A stretch of 64,000 nt of DNA. Origin: Zymomonas mobilis (lineage in GTDB: Bacteria; Pseudomonadota; Alphaproteobacteria; Sphingomonadales; Sphingomonadaceae). The stretch is from positions 1,436,001 through 1,500,000 of the forward strand of contig NZ_VFOF01000001.1 in NCBI RefSeq assembly GCF_006715975.1. The letters are read 5' to 3'. A program made the position numbers and the translations under genes. Positions 1-8,937 of this stretch are shown piece by piece. The first letter of the stretch is position 1; the number at the start of each line of letters is the position of its first letter. The notes under the pieces are model-generated. The model had not been told where the DNA came from. It made no database searches and saw only the letters and a list, made by a program, of their open reading frames with translations.

Positions 1-378
1 AATTGTGATTTGTTATTCGACATGCGGTTTTTGAGAAACCCTTATTGGGAAAAGGATTTACGTTCTTTAACTGGACTTGATTCAGAGATTTCGGAATATA
101 TCGAAGAAGACCCGTCTTTTTTACCGGCTGTTACAAAAATTAAAGATCTGCTTCTCTTTTTGTTACCACGCTATATAAACACGGGAAAAAGTTATATTGT
201 TATTGCTTTTGCTTGCACAGGTGGACGTCACCGATCTGTTTATGTTGCGGAGTGGATAGCGGCTCAGTTGCGTCAGGCGCATTTTTCTCTCACTATTACA
301 CATCGTGACCTCAAACTACCTCTGCTCGAATCGCAATCAGACGGGATACGGGCAGGAAAGGCATATCAAGGCGGATGA
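1..378 (+). CDS. rapZ: RapZ family nucleotide-binding protein, C-terminal part
   Basis: The reading frame is open from the first base of the window, so the gene starts upstream and only the last 125 or so codons are seen. The visible part matches the C-terminal domain of RapZ/YvcJ: the stretch LLFDMRFLRNPYW, then a CTGGRHRSVYVAE motif that is very characteristic of the family. In E. coli RapZ is an RNase E adaptor controlling GlmZ; in alphaproteobacteria its role is less clear, but the gene typically sits between hprK and an EIIA gene, as it appears to do here. The P-loop ATPase domain lies outside the window. It is followed 7 bases later by the EIIA gene, so an operon is likely. Confidence 0.9.
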   Translation, partial: NCDLLFDMRFLRNPYWEKDLRSLTGLDSEISEYIEEDPSFLPAVTKIKDLLLFLLPRYINTGKSYIVIAFACTGGRHRSVYVAEWIAAQLRQAHFSLTITHRDLKLPLLESQSDGIRAGKAYQGG

Positions 379-385
379 GCAATTC

Positions 386-790
386 ATGATCGGATTGGTG
401 TTAGTAACGCATGGCGGGCTGGCGGCAGAATTTGTCACAGCCATGGAACATGTTGTCGGAAAACAGGAAGCTGTTGCGGCTATTTGTATAGGCCCGGATG
501 ATGATATGGAAAACCGGCGCGCCGATATAGCCAAGGCTATTGCAGAAGTTGAAACCGGAGACGGTGTTATTTTGTTAACGGATTTGTTTGGTGGAACGCC
601 TTCAAATCTAGCAATTTCTTTAATGCAACCGGGCAAAGTCGAGGTTATTGCAGGTATCAATCTGCCCATGCTAATCAGGCTGGAACGCGCCCGCAGACAG
701 CAAGATGTTCAGGCTGCGGTGGCTGCCGCCCGCGAAGCCGGACGGAAATATATCTCGGTAGCTTCTGAAATATTAGGCGAATCATTATGA
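386..790 (+). CDS. PTS EIIA component, mannose/fructose (EIIA-Man) family
   Basis: A 134-residue single-domain EIIA protein. The N-terminus MIGLVLVTHGGLA carries the expected phosphorylated histidine (His9), and LLTDLFGGTPSN is the second family hallmark. I chose the ATG at 386 because it gives the canonical start of the domain; an upstream TTG/ATG extension overlapping rapZ adds 27 residues with no homology value. No EIIB, EIIC or EIID partner is visible, so it is likely a regulatory phosphoacceptor rather than part of a sugar transporter. The stop codon overlaps the HPr start (ATGA), indicating translational coupling. Confidence 0.9.
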   Translation: MIGLVLVTHGGLAAEFVTAMEHVVGKQEAVAAICIGPDDDMENRRADIAKAIAEVETGDGVILLTDLFGGTPSNLAISLMQPGKVEVIAGINLPMLIRLERARRQQDVQAAVAAAREAGRKYISVASEILGESL

Positions 791-1059
791 CCTCCGTTAC
801 GCGCAAAGTGCAGATAACCAATAAACGCGGCCTTCATGCTCGAGCGAGCGCTCGCTTTGTGGCCTTGGCATCAGCCCAGTCGGCAATGATCGAAGTCGAA
901 AAAGACGGCAACAAGGTCGTTGGTACCTCTATTATGGGGTTGATGATGTTGGGTGCCGCCATTGGTGATTATGTAACGATTTATGCTTCGGGTGTTGGTG
1001 CCGATCGCGCCGTGAGTGCCTTGGCCGATCTGGTCGAGCAGAAATTCGGTGAAGAATAA
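787..1059 (+). CDS. ptsH: Phosphocarrier protein HPr
   Basis: A 90-residue HPr. The active-site histidine is His17 in RGLHARAS, and Ser48 in VVGTSIMGLMMLGA is in the position phosphorylated by HPr kinase in other bacteria. It accepts phosphate from enzyme I and passes it to EIIA proteins in the cytoplasm. Its ATG overlaps the EIIA stop by four bases. The intact regulatory serine fits an HprK gene upstream of rapZ, the usual alphaproteobacterial order, though hprK itself is outside the window. Together with the lone EIIA it suggests a regulatory PTS rather than sugar uptake. Confidence 0.93.
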   Translation: MTSVTRKVQITNKRGLHARASARFVALASAQSAMIEVEKDGNKVVGTSIMGLMMLGAAIGDYVTIYASGVGADRAVSALADLVEQKFGEE

Positions 1060-1080
1060 TTAAGGACTGTCCGTTTTTTC

Positions 1081-1887
1081 ATGCCTAGAGCTATTACCGC
1101 CTTTTCAAATCCGCTTATTAAACGAGTTCGTTCCTTGCGCGATAAAAAACATCGCCGTGAAGAAGGACTGTTTTTAGCTGAAGGCTTACGTATTCTGACC
1201 GAAGCCCGTGAAGCGGGTTTTATTCCAGTTTATATTTTCTTTGCCGCTGATAGTGCCGATCATCCTTTGGTCGGGCAATTAATCGATGCAGTTGAGCAGA
1301 ATGGCGGCGAAGCGATCGAAACTAGCCGCGACATTTTGCATAAACTGTCAGGGAAAGATAATCCCCAGACGGTTATCGGCATTTTTGAAAGCTTTACCCT
1401 GCCCTTGTCAGCGATTGATCGCACGCAAGCCCCGCTTTGGTTAGTGGCGCAATCCTTAAGAGATCCCGGCAATCTGGGAACGTTGTTACGCACGGGTGAT
1501 GCCGTCGGTGCGGGCGGATTAATCTTGATTGATGACTGTGTTGATCCTTTTTCGGTTGAAGCAGTGCGTGCCACCATGGGCGCGCTGTTTACCCAAAAAA
1601 TTGCAACTGCCCGTTGGGAAGACTTTATTGTCTGGTTACGAGAAGGTGAAGGTGACCTGATCGGCACCAGTTTGCGCGCAACCCAAGATTATCAGGAACC
1701 GCGTTATCAAAAGCCGAGCTTTGTTTTGGTCGGAAATGAAGCGCAGGGTTTGCCTGCCGAATATGAAGATGCCTGTGACCATCTGGTTAAAATACCGATG
1801 AAAGGCCGTGCAGATAGCCTCAATGTCGCGGTAGCGGGAGCTATTATGGCTTATGAAGTATTAAATCAGCAGCGGAAAACGCGCTAA
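1081..1887 (+). CDS. TrmH/SpoU family RNA 2'-O-methyltransferase
   Basis: A 268-residue SPOUT-class methyltransferase. An N-terminal substrate-binding domain (residues 1-100: NPLIKRVRSLRDKKHRREEGLFLAEG) precedes the knotted SAM-binding domain, which shows the three family motifs: LRDPGNLGTLLRTGDAVGA, then FVLVGNEAQGLP, and SLNVAVAGAIMAYE at the end. It transfers methyl groups from SAM to a ribose 2'-OH in tRNA or rRNA; the exact target (for example rRNA as in RlmB, or tRNA as in TrmH) cannot be told from sequence alone. It lies 21 bases after HPr and may be co-transcribed with it. Confidence 0.9.
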   Translation: MPRAITAFSNPLIKRVRSLRDKKHRREEGLFLAEGLRILTEAREAGFIPVYIFFAADSADHPLVGQLIDAVEQNGGEAIETSRDILHKLSGKDNPQTVIGIFESFTLPLSAIDRTQAPLWLVAQSLRDPGNLGTLLRTGDAVGAGGLILIDDCVDPFSVEAVRATMGALFTQKIATARWEDFIVWLREGEGDLIGTSLRATQDYQEPRYQKPSFVLVGNEAQGLPAEYEDACDHLVKIPMKGRADSLNVAVAGAIMAYEVLNQQRKTR

Positions 1888-1942
1888 ACGGACTTATTCC
1901 GATGTTGCCATTTTCGTTATAAGGGCATGAAAAGAGCAGATT

Positions 1943-2719
1943 ATGCAATATAACAGATTGGCCCTTATCGCCTCCCCTACCCCGAAGGCACAAGCCGCAG
2001 CAGAAGAGCTGAAAAAGCTTTATACATGGTATCCGCTGGAAGATGCGGATATCATTATTGCGCTGGGCGGAGATGGATTTATGCTGCAAACGCTGCATGA
2101 CCTTCTGGATAACGGGTTGAATGTTCCGGTTTATGGCATGAATTTAGGCACTGTCGGATTTTTGATGAATGAATGGCGGCCTGCTTCCCTGTTACGGCGG
2201 CTGATAAGAGCCAAGCGGTTTACGATTTTTCCTTTACGAATGGATGCCCAAACAGTTTCGGGTAAGCAGAAAATCTATCGTGCGATCAATGAAGTTTCTA
2301 TGTTGCGGGAAACCCGTCAAACAGCACATTTAGAAATAAGCGTTGATGGTCGGATTGTACTGCCTGAATTGGTAGCGGATGGCATATTGGTTGCAACGCC
2401 TGCCGGTTCGACCGCCTATAACCTGTCTGCCGATGGTCCTATCTTGCCTTTTGATTCCGGTATGTTGGCTTTAACGTCAATTAGTCCCTTTCGGCCAAGG
2501 CGGTGGCGCGGGGCGATTGTGCCCGATGGTTCTATCATTGATATGCGGGTTATTGATCCTGATAAAAGGCCAATGAGTGCGGTGGCGGATCAACGTGAAT
2601 TGCGGGAAATTGCCAATGTCACGATTACCCTTGACCGGACAACGCCGCTTCATTTGTTGTTTGATCCCAACCATGCCTTGGATGATCGGATTGCCCGTGA
2701 ACAATTCCGATTGTGTTAA
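1943..2719 (+). CDS. nadK: NAD kinase
   Basis: A 258-residue ATP-NAD kinase that phosphorylates NAD to NADP in the cytoplasm. The GGDG motif at residues 42-45 (IIIALGGDGFML), YGMNLGTVGFLMNEW, INEVSM and TPAGSTAYNLSADGPILP are the family's diagnostic motifs in the right order. The length fits the short alphaproteobacterial form. It is in the same orientation as the upstream methyltransferase, 55 bases downstream, and is followed by a strong terminator hairpin, so it ends this transcription unit. Confidence 0.95.
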   Translation: MQYNRLALIASPTPKAQAAAEELKKLYTWYPLEDADIIIALGGDGFMLQTLHDLLDNGLNVPVYGMNLGTVGFLMNEWRPASLLRRLIRAKRFTIFPLRMDAQTVSGKQKIYRAINEVSMLRETRQTAHLEISVDGRIVLPELVADGILVATPAGSTAYNLSADGPILPFDSGMLALTSISPFRPRRWRGAIVPDGSIIDMRVIDPDKRPMSAVADQRELREIANVTITLDRTTPLHLLFDPNHALDDRIAREQFRLC

Positions 2720-2741
2720 TTCGGGATATATAAGAAAAACG

Positions 2742-2782
2742 AAAGCCATCAACAGCGGAACAAAACATCTGTTGATGGTTTT
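2742..2782 (+). terminator. Intrinsic terminator after nadK
   Basis: CCATCAACAG (2746-2755) pairs perfectly with CTGTTGATGG (2769-2778), extended by A/T pairs, and is followed by TTTTAT. It lies 25 bases after the nadK stop. Confidence 0.85.
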
Positions 2783-3044
2783 ATAAAAGATTATCGGCTG
2801 TCAAAGGCCTGATAAAATCATAACCACATCTGAAAAATATAGCATTATTTTAGGAATATCGGGCTGGATGGCAGTCTTTTATTCAGAAAAAAATTGTTAT
2901 TTTTGACGATGCTGGCATATGGCCTTTATTAACAAGAATATTATCTGATATTACGAGATAAAATCATTTCAGGATAAATGCTTTGTAAGGATTTACAGGC
3001 ATCGGTCTAATTTTATCTTTGTTCTGCTATAGAGAAGGTACGGT
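2783..3044. other. Intergenic region before the MscS gene
   Basis: AT-rich non-coding sequence between the nadK terminator and the large channel gene. It presumably holds the channel promoter; I see no clear operator or open frame in it. Confidence 0.5.
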
Positions 3045-5798
3045 GTGTCTGTTTTTATGAAAATGCTCTCGCAATCATATGGTAGGCTTTTTCACAAAAT
3101 CCGTTTTATTTTGCCGGTTCTTTTTTCTTTTTTCTTTTTGGGTAATGCGCTTTATGCCCAAGATAATGTTACCGATAATAGCAGTCAGGTAAGCCAAGCA
3201 CAGCCAGAAAATGGTCAGGCTTTATCCAAGTCGGAAGCTAAAAAATTACTGAATATTCTGGATAACCCGAAAAAACGGGAAGAATTTACTCAGACGCTTT
3301 CCTTGATTGCAAAAAGCCTGCCCGAACAGGACGCGCCCAGCAGTCCGGCAACGGATAGCGCCGATAGCACGGATAAAACAAGTCAGACTGCGGCACCTGC
3401 CGCCAAGGTAGCGCCAGCCGCGCCAAAAACGGCTGCCAAAGATGCTGCAGCGGCCGCGACAGAGAGTAATGCGACCGAGAATAGCAGCGATCCAACCATT
3501 CTGATTGATAAGGACGTAAGCGACGACCTGAACGTCGTATCCCGTTATATTATCAAATATACGGCCAGCTTTGTGTCTTTGTTCAACGATATGCGCTTTA
3601 TCAGTCGTTGGCTTCAATATGAAATGAGCCATCCAGCAGCCTATAAAATTCTTTTAAATGCGGTTTTCTATGGCTTGTTTATTTTCGCCATCGGGTTGGT
3701 GCTGGAATATACATTGTCATTTTTCACCCGTGGATTGCTGCGGTCTATTAAAGACCGCGCTCAATCTTATGAAATGCAATGGGCGTTAAAGCATAGCGGT
3801 AATAATTCGACAGATGATGATGATGATAACAAAGTCGTCGACAAAATAGACCTGTCATCTGAATCCGGTGAAGCCAAGGCCGATGCCGAAGATGCAGAAA
3901 GCAAGTCCGCTGATACAGAAGAAACGCGGGCAGAAGATCATCGCCGTCAAAATGAGGTGATGGCCTTTATTATCCGTATTCCTTTTGCTTTTTATCATCT
4001 GGTGACGAAATTACTGCCGGTCGCGCTTTTTCTTGGTTTTAACTATATTGTGTCGGCAGTGATATCACCGAGCCGTCAGGCAGAAGCCCTGACGCTGTCC
4101 CTTGCCAATGCCTATGCCTTGTCGCGCACGGTTTATGTCATTCTGGAATCAACTTTCGCGCCGAAATCTCCGCCTATCCGGCTGCTTCCGGCTTCGGATT
4201 CCACGGCTGCACTTGTGATTAAATGGGCGAATATTCTCGTCATTACGCCTTCGATTGGTATCTTCCTGATTTCGATGGGGGATGAATTTCATATTGCCCG
4301 TCGTGGTATTGAAGCCTTGCTTCTTGCCTTTGTTTTGATCGAGCATCTGTTTTTGGCCGCCTTTATCTGGCGTATCCGGCATATTGTCGCCCAAGCTTTG
4401 CGGCCACCTGAAAAATTACAGAGCCGGCCTTTCTGGCGTTTTATGAGCACCATTATTGGCCTGTGGTGGGTACCGGCGATATTCGTCGATATGGCATTAT
4501 GGATGATCTGGGCGACCCGTTTCCATGGCGGTTATAAATGGATGCTGCGTAGCTGTGTTTTGACCGTCGCTATTCTGATTTTCTCACGCTTGGCAGCGGT
4601 TTTGGCCTTTGGAACGCAAGAAAATCTGTTCAATTTCAGTGATGATACGAAAAGCCGTTATCCACGGTTACAAAAGCGGGCTGATTTTTATTATCCCTAT
4701 GTCCACAGTATTATCACCTTTGTCATCGCTGCGGTTTCACTGGTTGCCCTGACCCAGAGTTGGGGTATCCCGACTATGCGCTTCCTGTTCAAATCCTCGG
4801 TCGGTTCTCATTTGACCAGTCTGGCCTTTAGCCTGTTCATCGCCATAACGGTGGCTGTGCTTTTGTGGGAAGTTATCAATGCGATGCTGAACCGGCAGAT
4901 TGACCGGTATCATGAAAGCAATCAGTTCAGTCGGGCAACGCGGCTTCGCACGGTTTTCCCGATTATCAGAACCGTTCTTTTGGTCTTCATCATCGCGATT
5001 GTGGCGGTGACGACTTTGTCCCAGATTGGTATCAATGTGGCACCGTTGCTGACGGGTGCTGGTATCATGGGTGCGGCTATCGCCTTTGGTTCGCAGAGCC
5101 TTGTTAAGGATTTCATCACCGGCTTCTTTATGTTGGTTGAAGATGCCATTCAGGTCGGTGATTGGGTCACAACGGGGGGTGTTTCAGGAACGGTTGAGCA
5201 TCTTTCAATCAGAACCCTGCGCGTAAGAGCGGTTAACGGTGATTTGCACATTATCCCCTTCTCATCCGTGACCTCGATTGCCAATACGGGACGTGATTTC
5301 AACCAGATCATTATTCGGCAGACGCTTGATTTATCGGAAGATCCCGATCGTTTGGTTAAAATCATGCAAAAGACCATCGATGACATGCGGAAAGAAGATG
5401 CCTATAAGGACATCATCTATTCTGGCTATAATGATCTGGGTGTCGATAATTCGGATGGTAACGGCGCTATTATGGTCGGGACGATCCGCACGGCAGCCAT
5501 GATGAAATGGAAAGTTCAGAGAGAATTTTATCGTCGTCTTAGCAATCGTATGGCTGAAGCGAATATCAAATTCTATACTGGGACTTCTTATTACACCACG
5601 CCGCCAGGGTCGCCTTTGCATTGGATTAACGATCAGCCTGAGCCTGCGCAATCTGATGCCGATATGATGCGGAAATTACCGCCTAAAGATGCCAAACCCG
5701 ATGAAGCGGGCAAGGAATCCCAGAAGAAAGAGACGCCTTCTGCGTCGAAAGCGGGTAAAAAAGAAGCCTCAAAAGACGACAAAAAAGACGAAGTATAA
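3045..5798 (+). CDS. Large MscS-family mechanosensitive ion channel
   Basis: A 917-residue membrane protein. A signal peptide (about residues 1-39, ending ALYAQD) leads into an Ala/Pro/Ser-rich periplasmic region (to about 160), then many hydrophobic segments interrupted by an acidic loop (about 255-305, rich in D and E). The canonical MscS core follows at about 640-860: GAGIMGAAIAFGSQSLVKDFITGFFMLVEDAIQVGDWV is the pore helix and beta-domain entry in the family. The tail is a highly charged Lys/Asp/Glu stretch. It should act in the inner membrane as an osmotic release valve. Start GTG at 3045; an ATG at 3057 is an alternative. The size resembles MscK/YbdG-type enlarged channels. Confidence 0.88.
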   Translation: MSVFMKMLSQSYGRLFHKIRFILPVLFSFFFLGNALYAQDNVTDNSSQVSQAQPENGQALSKSEAKKLLNILDNPKKREEFTQTLSLIAKSLPEQDAPSSPATDSADSTDKTSQTAAPAAKVAPAAPKTAAKDAAAAATESNATENSSDPTILIDKDVSDDLNVVSRYIIKYTASFVSLFNDMRFISRWLQYEMSHPAAYKILLNAVFYGLFIFAIGLVLEYTLSFFTRGLLRSIKDRAQSYEMQWALKHSGNNSTDDDDDNKVVDKIDLSSESGEAKADAEDAESKSADTEETRAEDHRRQNEVMAFIIRIPFAFYHLVTKLLPVALFLGFNYIVSAVISPSRQAEALTLSLANAYALSRTVYVILESTFAPKSPPIRLLPASDSTAALVIKWANILVITPSIGIFLISMGDEFHIARRGIEALLLAFVLIEHLFLAAFIWRIRHIVAQALRPPEKLQSRPFWRFMSTIIGLWWVPAIFVDMALWMIWATRFHGGYKWMLRSCVLTVAILIFSRLAAVLAFGTQENLFNFSDDTKSRYPRLQKRADFYYPYVHSIITFVIAAVSLVALTQSWGIPTMRFLFKSSVGSHLTSLAFSLFIAITVAVLLWEVINAMLNRQIDRYHESNQFSRATRLRTVFPIIRTVLLVFIIAIVAVTTLSQIGINVAPLLTGAGIMGAAIAFGSQSLVKDFITGFFMLVEDAIQVGDWVTTGGVSGTVEHLSIRTLRVRAVNGDLHIIPFSSVTSIANTGRDFNQIIIRQTLDLSEDPDRLVKIMQKTIDDMRKEDAYKDIIYSGYNDLGVDNSDGNGAIMVGTIRTAAMMKWKVQREFYRRLSNRMAEANIKFYTGTSYYTTPPGSPLHWINDQPEPAQSDADMMRKLPPKDAKPDEAGKESQKKETPSASKAGKKEASKDDKKDEV

Positions 5799-5829
5799 AA
5801 ATACTATTTCAGAATTTTGATGACCCTTT

Positions 5830-5876
5830 ATCCGGTTGCCCGTTGTGATTTTGTTGCAGGGGCAGCCGGATTTTTT
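5830..5876 (+). terminator. Intrinsic terminator after the MscS gene
   Basis: ATCCGGTTGCCC (5830-5841) and GGGCAGCCGGAT (5860-5871) form a GC-rich stem with an 18-base loop, followed directly by TTTTT. It is 31 bases after the channel stop codon. Confidence 0.85.
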
Positions 5877-6164
5877 GTCTGTTTGTGCAAGCCTCCAAGA
5901 TGCCGTGATTGAATACAGATGAAGCCTTACAAGAAAGGCGATCTTTTAAAAAAGCCTCTGCCCCATCACGCGTTGATGTAAAATTTAGAAACCATGTATT
6001 TCATTTGTTTCTGTTTATGGAATGATATGCTTTCGCTAGAAATAGTTTCAGAGAGCCAATGAAAAGAGCTTGAGTAGGAAAAAATATTTGTGTTTTGACT
6101 TTCTGCTTTTGAGTTCTGCAAAATTTTCGGCTTTTGGTGCTATTTTTGAGCGGAGTTTGGCCAG
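5877..6164. other. Intergenic region before the YceI gene
   Basis: AT-rich non-coding stretch between the channel terminator and yceI. It should contain the yceI promoter; nothing else is recognisable. Confidence 0.5.
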
Positions 6165-6779
6165 ATGAAAGGCTTTTTTTCTTTAGCGGCAACAGCGTTT
6201 CTTTTGTCATTTTCGGCTATGGATGTCGCTTCGGCTCAATCGGTGACCAATGCCGAACAGATTCAGGCTGGAGGCTATGATGTAGAACCTAACCATACCC
6301 AAGTGGGCTTTTCGGTTTTGCATTTTGGATTCACAAATTATCAGGGTGTTTTTTCGCAAGTATCCGGTAATCTTGATCTGGATAGCCAGAATCCGGCGAG
6401 ATCAAAGCTGTCGGTTACCATCCCAATACAATCGGTGATGACAACCAATTCAAAGTTGGATGATGAATTAAAAAGCGATCAGTGGTTTGATAGTGCGAAA
6501 TTTCCCAATGCACGTTTTGTTTCAACCCAGATTCGACAAACGGGTAAAAATGAGGCCATTGTTACCGGCAATTTAACCCTGCATGGCGTTACCAAGCTGG
6601 AAAGTTTGAAAGTTCATTTTGTTGGTGCGGGTATCAATCCTTTGGATAAGAAATATACCGCCGGATTTGAAGCCGATACGACCATCAAACGCAGTGATTT
6701 TGGCGTAAAAATGTATGTGCCCTATGTCAGCGATGAAGTGCATTTGCATATTGCGGGTGCATTTGAAAAGCGGAATTAA
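6165..6779 (+). CDS. yceI: YceI family periplasmic lipid-binding-like protein
   Basis: A 204-residue secreted protein. A signal peptide covers about residues 1-24 (ending in VASAQS). The mature part is a YceI-type lipocalin-like barrel: YDVEPNHTQVGFSVLHFGFTN at its start, SDQWFDSAKFPNARFVST in the middle and RSDFGVKMYVPYVSDEVHL near the end are all family hallmarks. Members bind isoprenoid-like or other lipids in a hydrophobic pocket; the ligand here is unknown. It is a single gene, with no same-strand neighbour close enough to suggest an operon. Confidence 0.9.
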   Translation: MKGFFSLAATAFLLSFSAMDVASAQSVTNAEQIQAGGYDVEPNHTQVGFSVLHFGFTNYQGVFSQVSGNLDLDSQNPARSKLSVTIPIQSVMTTNSKLDDELKSDQWFDSAKFPNARFVSTQIRQTGKNEAIVTGNLTLHGVTKLESLKVHFVGAGINPLDKKYTAGFEADTTIKRSDFGVKMYVPYVSDEVHLHIAGAFEKRN

Positions 6780-7100
6780 GCCATTCTCGCCCGAAGACAG
6801 ATATCCCCTATCCCGTGCAAAAGCTCGATAGTAACGAAGGTTAGATCCGCGCTTATTGTGTGATGTGATCTAAAATTGATCAGATCGGGAGGGCTCTTTT
6901 CAGAAAAAGAAGCGTTGTATCAAAAGATAGAAAAAGAATACTTTTTGAAAAAATACTCTTTTCAAGAGCGCCCAAGTAGAATGGGCAGAGTGGATAAGAA
7001 TTTTGTTCCGCAGATGGCGTTTCAAATCGGGATTATCCGTCGGCTAGCGGACAGAATATAATTGTATAAAATTTTATAATCAGGAAAAAGGTCATTTATT
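6780..7100. other. Intergenic region between yceI and wrbA
   Basis: 321 bases. It holds a 61-codon open frame (6876-7061) without recognisable features or a good ribosome site, which I do not call as a gene. Otherwise it is probably the wrbA promoter region. Confidence 0.5.
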
Positions 7101-7703
7101 ATGCCGAAAATTCTTGTGCTTTATTATTCCACTTATGGCCATGTTGAACAAATGGCCTATGCCGTGGCTGATGGCGTTAAAGCCGCCGGTGTTGAAGTGG
7201 AAGTCAAGCGAGTGCCGGAATTGGTTTCCGAAGAATCCGCCCAGCGGCATCATTTCAAGACTGACCAGAAGGCACCGATTGCCCTTCCCAGCGAATTACC
7301 TGAATATGATGGCATCATTGTCGGTGCGCCAACCCGATTTGGCCGTTTACCAGCCCAGATGGCGAATTTTTGGGATCAGACCGGTGGTTTATGGGCAAAA
7401 GGTGGATTGATCGGTAAGGTTGGTGCGGTTTTCACCTCGACCGCTTCGCAGCATGGTGGGCAGGAAACGACGCTTTATTCTTTGATGTCCAATCTGTTGC
7501 ATCATGGTTTGGTTATCAGCGGCCTGCCCTATAGCTATCAGGGACAATTAGCCGTCGATGAGGTGACCGGTGGTGCGCCTTATGGGGCAACGACCATTGC
7601 CGCTGGTGATGGTTCCCGACAGCCGAGCCAGAATGAATTGGATGGTGCCAAATTTCTGGGTAGCCATGTCGCTGAATTGACCAAAAAGCTTACCGCTAAA
7701 TAG
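7101..7703 (+). CDS. wrbA: NAD(P)H:quinone oxidoreductase, WrbA type
   Basis: A 200-residue flavodoxin-like protein. The FMN phosphate loop [18 protein letters not shown] is at the N-terminus, [33 protein letters not shown] is the WrbA-specific middle segment, and [15 protein letters not shown] follows. Length equals the family norm (about 198). It catalyses two-electron reduction of quinones with NAD(P)H, avoiding semiquinone radicals. It is a stand-alone gene followed by a long hairpin. Confidence 0.95.
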   Translation: MPKILVLYYSTYGHVEQMAYAVADGVKAAGVEVEVKRVPELVSEESAQRHHFKTDQKAPIALPSELPEYDGIIVGAPTRFGRLPAQMANFWDQTGGLWAKGGLIGKVGAVFTSTASQHGGQETTLYSLMSNLLHHGLVISGLPYSYQGQLAVDEVTGGAPYGATTIAAGDGSRQPSQNELDGAKFLGSHVAELTKKLTAK

Positions 7704-7715
7704 GCTTTTGACCAC

Positions 7716-7745
7716 AATGCCTCCGAAATGGGTTTCGGAGGCATT
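7716..7745 (+). terminator. Perfect 13-bp stem-loop after wrbA
   Basis: AATGCCTCCGAAA (7716-7728), loop TGGG, TTTCGGAGGCATT (7733-7745): a perfect 13-bp stem with a four-base loop. There is no U-run on either side, so it may be an RNA-stabilising 3' structure or a factor-aided terminator rather than a classic intrinsic one. Confidence 0.6.
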
Positions 7746-7840
7746 ATGTCGTAAGGTTTTAATTTTGGGATCCGCTTGCAAACCGAAATTTGCAAAGGAT
7801 TGAAAGACAATGCAGAAAACTTCTGAGATCGTGGAGTAAT

Positions 7841-8752
7841 TTATTTTGTCCAAGGTGGATTTTTAAACGCTTTGGTCAGATAATCAAGTAATACATTCAC
7901 ACGCATCGGTCTTAATGGGTTCGCGGAAGTAACCAAATAAAGCGCAATAGAACCGGCATCCCATTCGGGTAGTATCTGTTCGAGCTTTCCCGATTGCAGA
8001 CCTTCGGAAACCATAAAATCAGGAAATAGACCAAAGCCTAGTCCAGCATTTAGGGCTGGCAAGAAAGCTTCTGCGTTATCTGCCCTAAAACGGGAAGATT
8101 GCGAAAGCACATATTCCTTATCTGTTTTTTCATGGTGAAGACGGATCATGCCAGATGCGCGGCTGTTGGTGTAAACGAAGCTTTTTTTATCTTCGAGTTC
8201 TTTGGGATGCTGCGGGCGACCAATTTTATCGAGATAATCAGGAGTCGAAACCAGCAAGAGTCGCACCGGACAAAGCCGCCGTGCCCGTAAGGCGGAATCC
8301 GCAAGGGAAGCAATCCTGAGGGCGACATCATAGCCTTCCGCGACAAGATCGACGAGGGCATCGCTGAAATCGACGGCAATATCTATTTCAGGGTATTGCG
8401 CCAGAAAGTCAGGCAAAACCGGTGATAGATGCCATAGGCCAAAGCTCATTGGAGCGGCAATTCTGATTAATCCCGAAGGCCGTTGGATGCCGCCACGCGC
8501 TTCGCTTTCGGCGATTTCGGCTTCGGCAATAATTTTATTGGCATGTCCAAGAAGTTGTCGCCCTAGATCCGTCAAGGAAATATGGCGCGAATTGCGGTTG
8601 AATAAAGCACTTCCCAAGGATTGTTCCAGCCTGCTGACCGCTTTTGAAACGGTCGGTTTAGAAAGCTGTATGGCTTCGGCTGCCCGTGCGAATGATCCTA
8701 ATTCGGCGACTTTTGCAAAAATCGCCCATGCTTCGAAATCCGGCAGCTTCAT
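7841..8752 (-). CDS. LysR-family transcriptional regulator
   Basis: A 303-residue LysR regulator. The N-terminal winged helix is typical (FAKVAELGSFARAAEAIQLSKPTVSKAVSRLEQSLGSALFNRNSRHISLTDLG), followed by a periplasmic-binding-like effector domain (residues about 90-295). The form SKPTVSKAVSRLE and the linker ARGGIQRPSGLIRIAAP place it in the AaeR/DsdC-like 'substrate-binding domain 2' group. It is divergent from the pirin gene with 185 bases between them, so the pirin is its most likely target. The effector is unknown. Confidence 0.92.
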   Translation of the reverse strand: MKLPDFEAWAIFAKVAELGSFARAAEAIQLSKPTVSKAVSRLEQSLGSALFNRNSRHISLTDLGRQLLGHANKIIAEAEIAESEARGGIQRPSGLIRIAAPMSFGLWHLSPVLPDFLAQYPEIDIAVDFSDALVDLVAEGYDVALRIASLADSALRARRLCPVRLLLVSTPDYLDKIGRPQHPKELEDKKSFVYTNSRASGMIRLHHEKTDKEYVLSQSSRFRADNAEAFLPALNAGLGFGLFPDFMVSEGLQSGKLEQILPEWDAGSIALYLVTSANPLRPMRVNVLLDYLTKAFKNPPWTK

Positions 8753-8937
8753 TTGAATATCCGCTAAAATGATTGGGAAAAGCGCATTTTATAATCTGCG
8801 CTATAATATCGGGAGATGCTCCTCCATTCAAATAGATAAAAATATAGAAATGATGGAGTGATATTATTTCTATATATTGATGAAATGTCTTCTTTTAATC
8901 TTGGATTCTAAAAGGATATCAAGGGATCAACGAAATA

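Noticed and set aside
4658-4666. TTATCCACG, close to a DnaA box
   Set aside because: A single copy inside the coding sequence of the MscS gene, with no partner boxes nearby.
6876-7061. 61-codon open frame between yceI and wrbA
   Set aside because: No ribosome site, no recognisable protein features, and it lies in a likely promoter region.
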